In this document: piece by piece, positions 15,679 to 17,311 of the stretch
Layout: every line of letters starts with the position of its first letter
Position numbering within the stretch: position 1 is the stretch's first letter
Origin: Bacteroidota bacterium
Lineage (GTDB): Bacteria; Bacteroidota; Bacteroidia; Sphingobacteriales; Sphingobacteriaceae
Direction: 5' to 3'
Assembly (NCBI GenBank): GCA_013286985.1
Contig: JABDEQ010000044.1
Coordinates: 1-17,311 of the forward strand
Length of the DNA stretch: 17,311 nt
Program-made: the position numbers and the translations under genes
The notes under the pieces: generated by a model
The model's input: the letters and a program-made list of their open reading frames with translations, nothing else
What the model was told of the DNA's origin: nothing
Database searches by the model: none

Positions 15679-16095
15679 ATGGCAATAACCGGCGATATCT
15701 TATCATTTATTCCACAACGACTACCATTTGTAATGGTTGATAAGTTGTTGTATAGCGATGAATTTACTACCGAAACTTCGTTCACAGTACTTGAGGATAA
15801 TATTTTAGTTGTCGATAATAAACTTACTGAAGCTGGCATGATGGAAAATATTGCGCAAACAGCTGCAGCACAGGCGGGATATGCTGCAAAAAGATATAAT
15901 CAGCCGGTGGCTATAGGATATATAGGCGCGGTAAAAAAGTTTGAGGTATTTGATTTACCTGAAATGGGCGATGAACTCATCACATCCATTAAAATTGAAA
16001 ATCAGGTTTTTGATGTTACCATAATTTCGGGAACGGTAAAGTGTAATGATGTAATTATGGCGCAATGTGAGATGAATATTTTTATCCGGGAATAG
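15679..16095 (+). CDS. Hotdog-fold dehydratase-like protein (aryl-polyene type)
   Basis: A 138-aa protein with the layout of FabZ/ApeP-like 3-hydroxyacyl-ACP dehydratases, expected to form the double bonds of the polyene. IPQRLPFVMVD (11-21) matches the HRxPFLLVD start of FabZ but has glutamine (Q13) where histidine is usual. The MMENIAQTAAAQAGY helix (54-68) keeps the acidic residue (E56). The GHFPxxPxxPG segment that carries the catalytic histidine of FabZ is absent, replaced by a short ILVVDNKLTEAGM stretch. I see no obvious replacement histidine; in fact the protein appears to contain none. It starts 2 bp after the reductase and its stop abuts the KS start codon. Function is assigned by fold and operon position; it may be a divergent active enzyme, or a non-catalytic partner of a second dehydratase outside the window. 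Confidence 0.72.
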   Translation: MAITGDILSFIPQRLPFVMVDKLLYSDEFTTETSFTVLEDNILVVDNKLTEAGMMENIAQTAAAQAGYAAKRYNQPVAIGYIGAVKKFEVFDLPEMGDELITSIKIENQVFDVTIISGTVKCNDVIMAQCEMNIFIRE

Positions 16096-17223
16096 ATGGC
16101 TGCTGTTTATGTTGTCTCTGATAATATCTTTTCGCCGCTCGGAAAAACAACGGCCGAAAATTTCAATCAATTAAAAGCTGGTATTTCCGGGGTTAAAGAG
16201 CAAAGTAATCCGCAAATCGTCGATAGAAGTTTTTATGCCTCCTTATTTCCCGAAACAAGTTTTAATAATGAATCGAGGTACACCAAATTTGAGCAATTAC
16301 TGATTGCTTCAATTGAAGATGCATTAAAGAATAGCGGCGTAGATCCCCGGGATAAAAAAACAGTACTTATTTTGTCGTCAACCAAGGGTAATATTGGTTT
16401 ACTCGAAACAAATAATTATTCTGCCTATTTAAAAAAGCGAGTTGCTTTAAATACATCTGCAGAGTTGATAGCCGGGCATTTTGGTTTTGTTAATTTGCCT
16501 ATTGTAATTTCAAACGCCTGTATTTCCGGAATAATGGGGATCACAACAGGTATGAGGCTGATTCAAGCAGGTAAATATGAAAATGCTGTAATTGCAGGTG
16601 CCGATGTTATCACTAAATTTATATTATCGGGCTTTCAATCGTTTCAGGCCATCAGTTCAACACTTTGTAAGCCATTTGATATTGATCGAGACGGAATTAA
16701 TCTGGGTGAGGGCGCTGCAACGGTGATATTATCTGCCAAATCAAACCATAACATTGATATACAAGTAAAGGGAGGAGCGGTTAGTAACGATGCCAATCAT
16801 ATTTCAGCCCCCTCGCGTACCGGAGCGGAACTTGCCCATGCTATTGAATCAACGCTCAAGCAAGCAAGTCTGTCTGCTGCCAATATTGATTTTGTTTCGG
16901 CCCATGGAACGGCAACCATTTATAATGACGAAATGGAAGCTAAAGCTATTAATTTATCAAATCTTCAAAATGTGCCTGTAAATAGCTTAAAAGGCTATTA
17001 CGGGCATACTTTAGGTGCCGCCGGTTTAATAGAATCTATCATTTCTATTCAATCCTTAAAGGAAAATATTATACTTCCTACATTAGGTTTTAGTGAGATA
17101 GGGGTGAGCGCGCCGATAAATATTGCTACCCAATTATTATCTTCCAAAAAACTAAATAATTGTCTCAAAACCGCATCGGGTTTTGGTGGCTGCAACGGCG
17201 CCGTTGTTTTTAGTAAATTTTAA
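16096..17223 (+). CDS. Beta-ketoacyl-ACP synthase (FabF-like, aryl-polyene type)
   Basis: A 375-aa thiolase-fold condensing enzyme that should elongate the aryl-primed ACP chain with malonyl-ACP. The C-H-H triad is complete: C142 in ISNACISG, H270 in SAHGTAT and H304 in KGYYGHTLGAAG, with K299 just before. It is a little shorter than FabF (about 410 aa), as dedicated aryl-polyene synthases often are. ATG follows the hotdog stop codon with no gap, so translation is coupled. Aryl-polyene systems usually pair such a KS with a chain-length factor that lacks the active cysteine; none is present here, so it may lie to the right. It could also be called a KAS I/II-like protein. The aryl-polyene assignment comes from the operon. 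Confidence 0.88.
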   Translation: MAAVYVVSDNIFSPLGKTTAENFNQLKAGISGVKEQSNPQIVDRSFYASLFPETSFNNESRYTKFEQLLIASIEDALKNSGVDPRDKKTVLILSSTKGNIGLLETNNYSAYLKKRVALNTSAELIAGHFGFVNLPIVISNACISGIMGITTGMRLIQAGKYENAVIAGADVITKFILSGFQSFQAISSTLCKPFDIDRDGINLGEGAATVILSAKSNHNIDIQVKGGAVSNDANHISAPSRTGAELAHAIESTLKQASLSAANIDFVSAHGTATIYNDEMEAKAINLSNLQNVPVNSLKGYYGHTLGAAGLIESIISIQSLKENIILPTLGFSEIGVSAPINIATQLLSSKKLNNCLKTASGFGGCNGAVVFSKF

Positions 17224-17311
17224 GTACTTGTACTAATTTATCAAGCCGACAGATTTGCAGCAGGCAAATTACCCAACTTGCGTACAAATAAGCTATAAAA
17301 TATATATCAAA
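17224..17311 (+). other. Tail after the KS gene, with a hairpin
   Basis: No start of a further gene is recognisable in the last 88 bp. ATTTGC (17253-17258) and GCAAAT (17264-17269) form a 6-bp stem with a 5-nt loop, flanked by CAAG (17242-17245) and CTTG (17277-17280), which could extend the structure imperfectly. There is no T-tract, so this is not a convincing intrinsic terminator and the operon may continue to the right. Confidence 0.35.

Noticed and set aside
17223..17234. AGTAC-TT-GTACT inverted repeat right after the KS stop as a terminator
   Set aside because: A 2-nt loop is too tight for this hairpin and no T-tract follows. It is more likely an incidental palindrome.
1..17311. tRNA, rRNA, CRISPR array, insertion sequence or phage genes
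   Set aside because: I saw no cloverleaf-like segments, regularly spaced identical repeats, transposase motifs or terminal inverted repeats anywhere in the window. Coding genes explain nearly all of it.

Overview
The window looks like part of a secondary-metabolite gene cluster from a Bacteroidota bacterium, probably of the Sphingobacteriaceae type (Mucilaginibacter or Pedobacter relatives). That placement is inference. It rests on the AT-rich intergenic DNA, the near absence of Shine-Dalgarno sequences, candidate -7 boxes of the TAnnTTTG form, and an aromatic ammonia-lyase that closely resembles, from memory, the tyrosine ammonia-lyase of Flavobacterium johnsoniae.

Left two thirds (1-10672, minus strand): a hybrid NRPS-PKS assembly line in two adjacent genes. 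The upstream gene (10672-4091, 2193 aa) reads A-PCP-KS-AT-ACP-aminotransferase. The downstream gene (4089 to beyond the left edge, at least 1363 aa) reads C-A-PCP-TE. It opens with a TTG codon one base past the upstream stop, so the line is cut inside the aminotransferase-to-condensation linker. Read colinearly, it loads an amino acid (specificity residues closest to proline), extends it with malonate, turns the beta-keto group into a beta-amine, condenses the product with a second amino acid (residues very close to a glycine code) and releases it by thioesterase.

Middle (10673-11068): a divergent regulatory region of about 400 bp. It holds one candidate -7 box per direction, three GTTCA repeats at 9-bp spacing that run into an 8-bp inverted repeat, and two AT-rich dyads. 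A secreted LpqC/PHB-depolymerase-type esterase (11069-11947) follows, closed by a rho-independent terminator at 11977-12004.

Right third (12035-17223, plus strand): a compact five-gene operon of the flexirubin/aryl-polyene type. It encodes a PaaK-like AMP-dependent ligase, a tyrosine ammonia-lyase, a FabG-like ketoreductase, a hotdog dehydratase-like protein and a beta-ketoacyl synthase. The last four genes are separated by 3, 2 and 0 bp. The expected logic is tyrosine to 4-coumarate, activation, then iterative extension, keto-reduction and dehydration to an aryl polyene. No discrete ACP, chain-length factor, phosphopantetheinyl transferase, exporter or regulator gene lies in the window, so both halves probably continue outside it.

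The points most worth attention are the amino-acid-primed PKS module with a fused beta-aminotransferase, the gene split with a non-ATG start, the dehydratase that lacks the usual catalytic histidine, and the adjacency of an aryl-polyene operon and a short NRPS-PKS line around one shared regulatory region.
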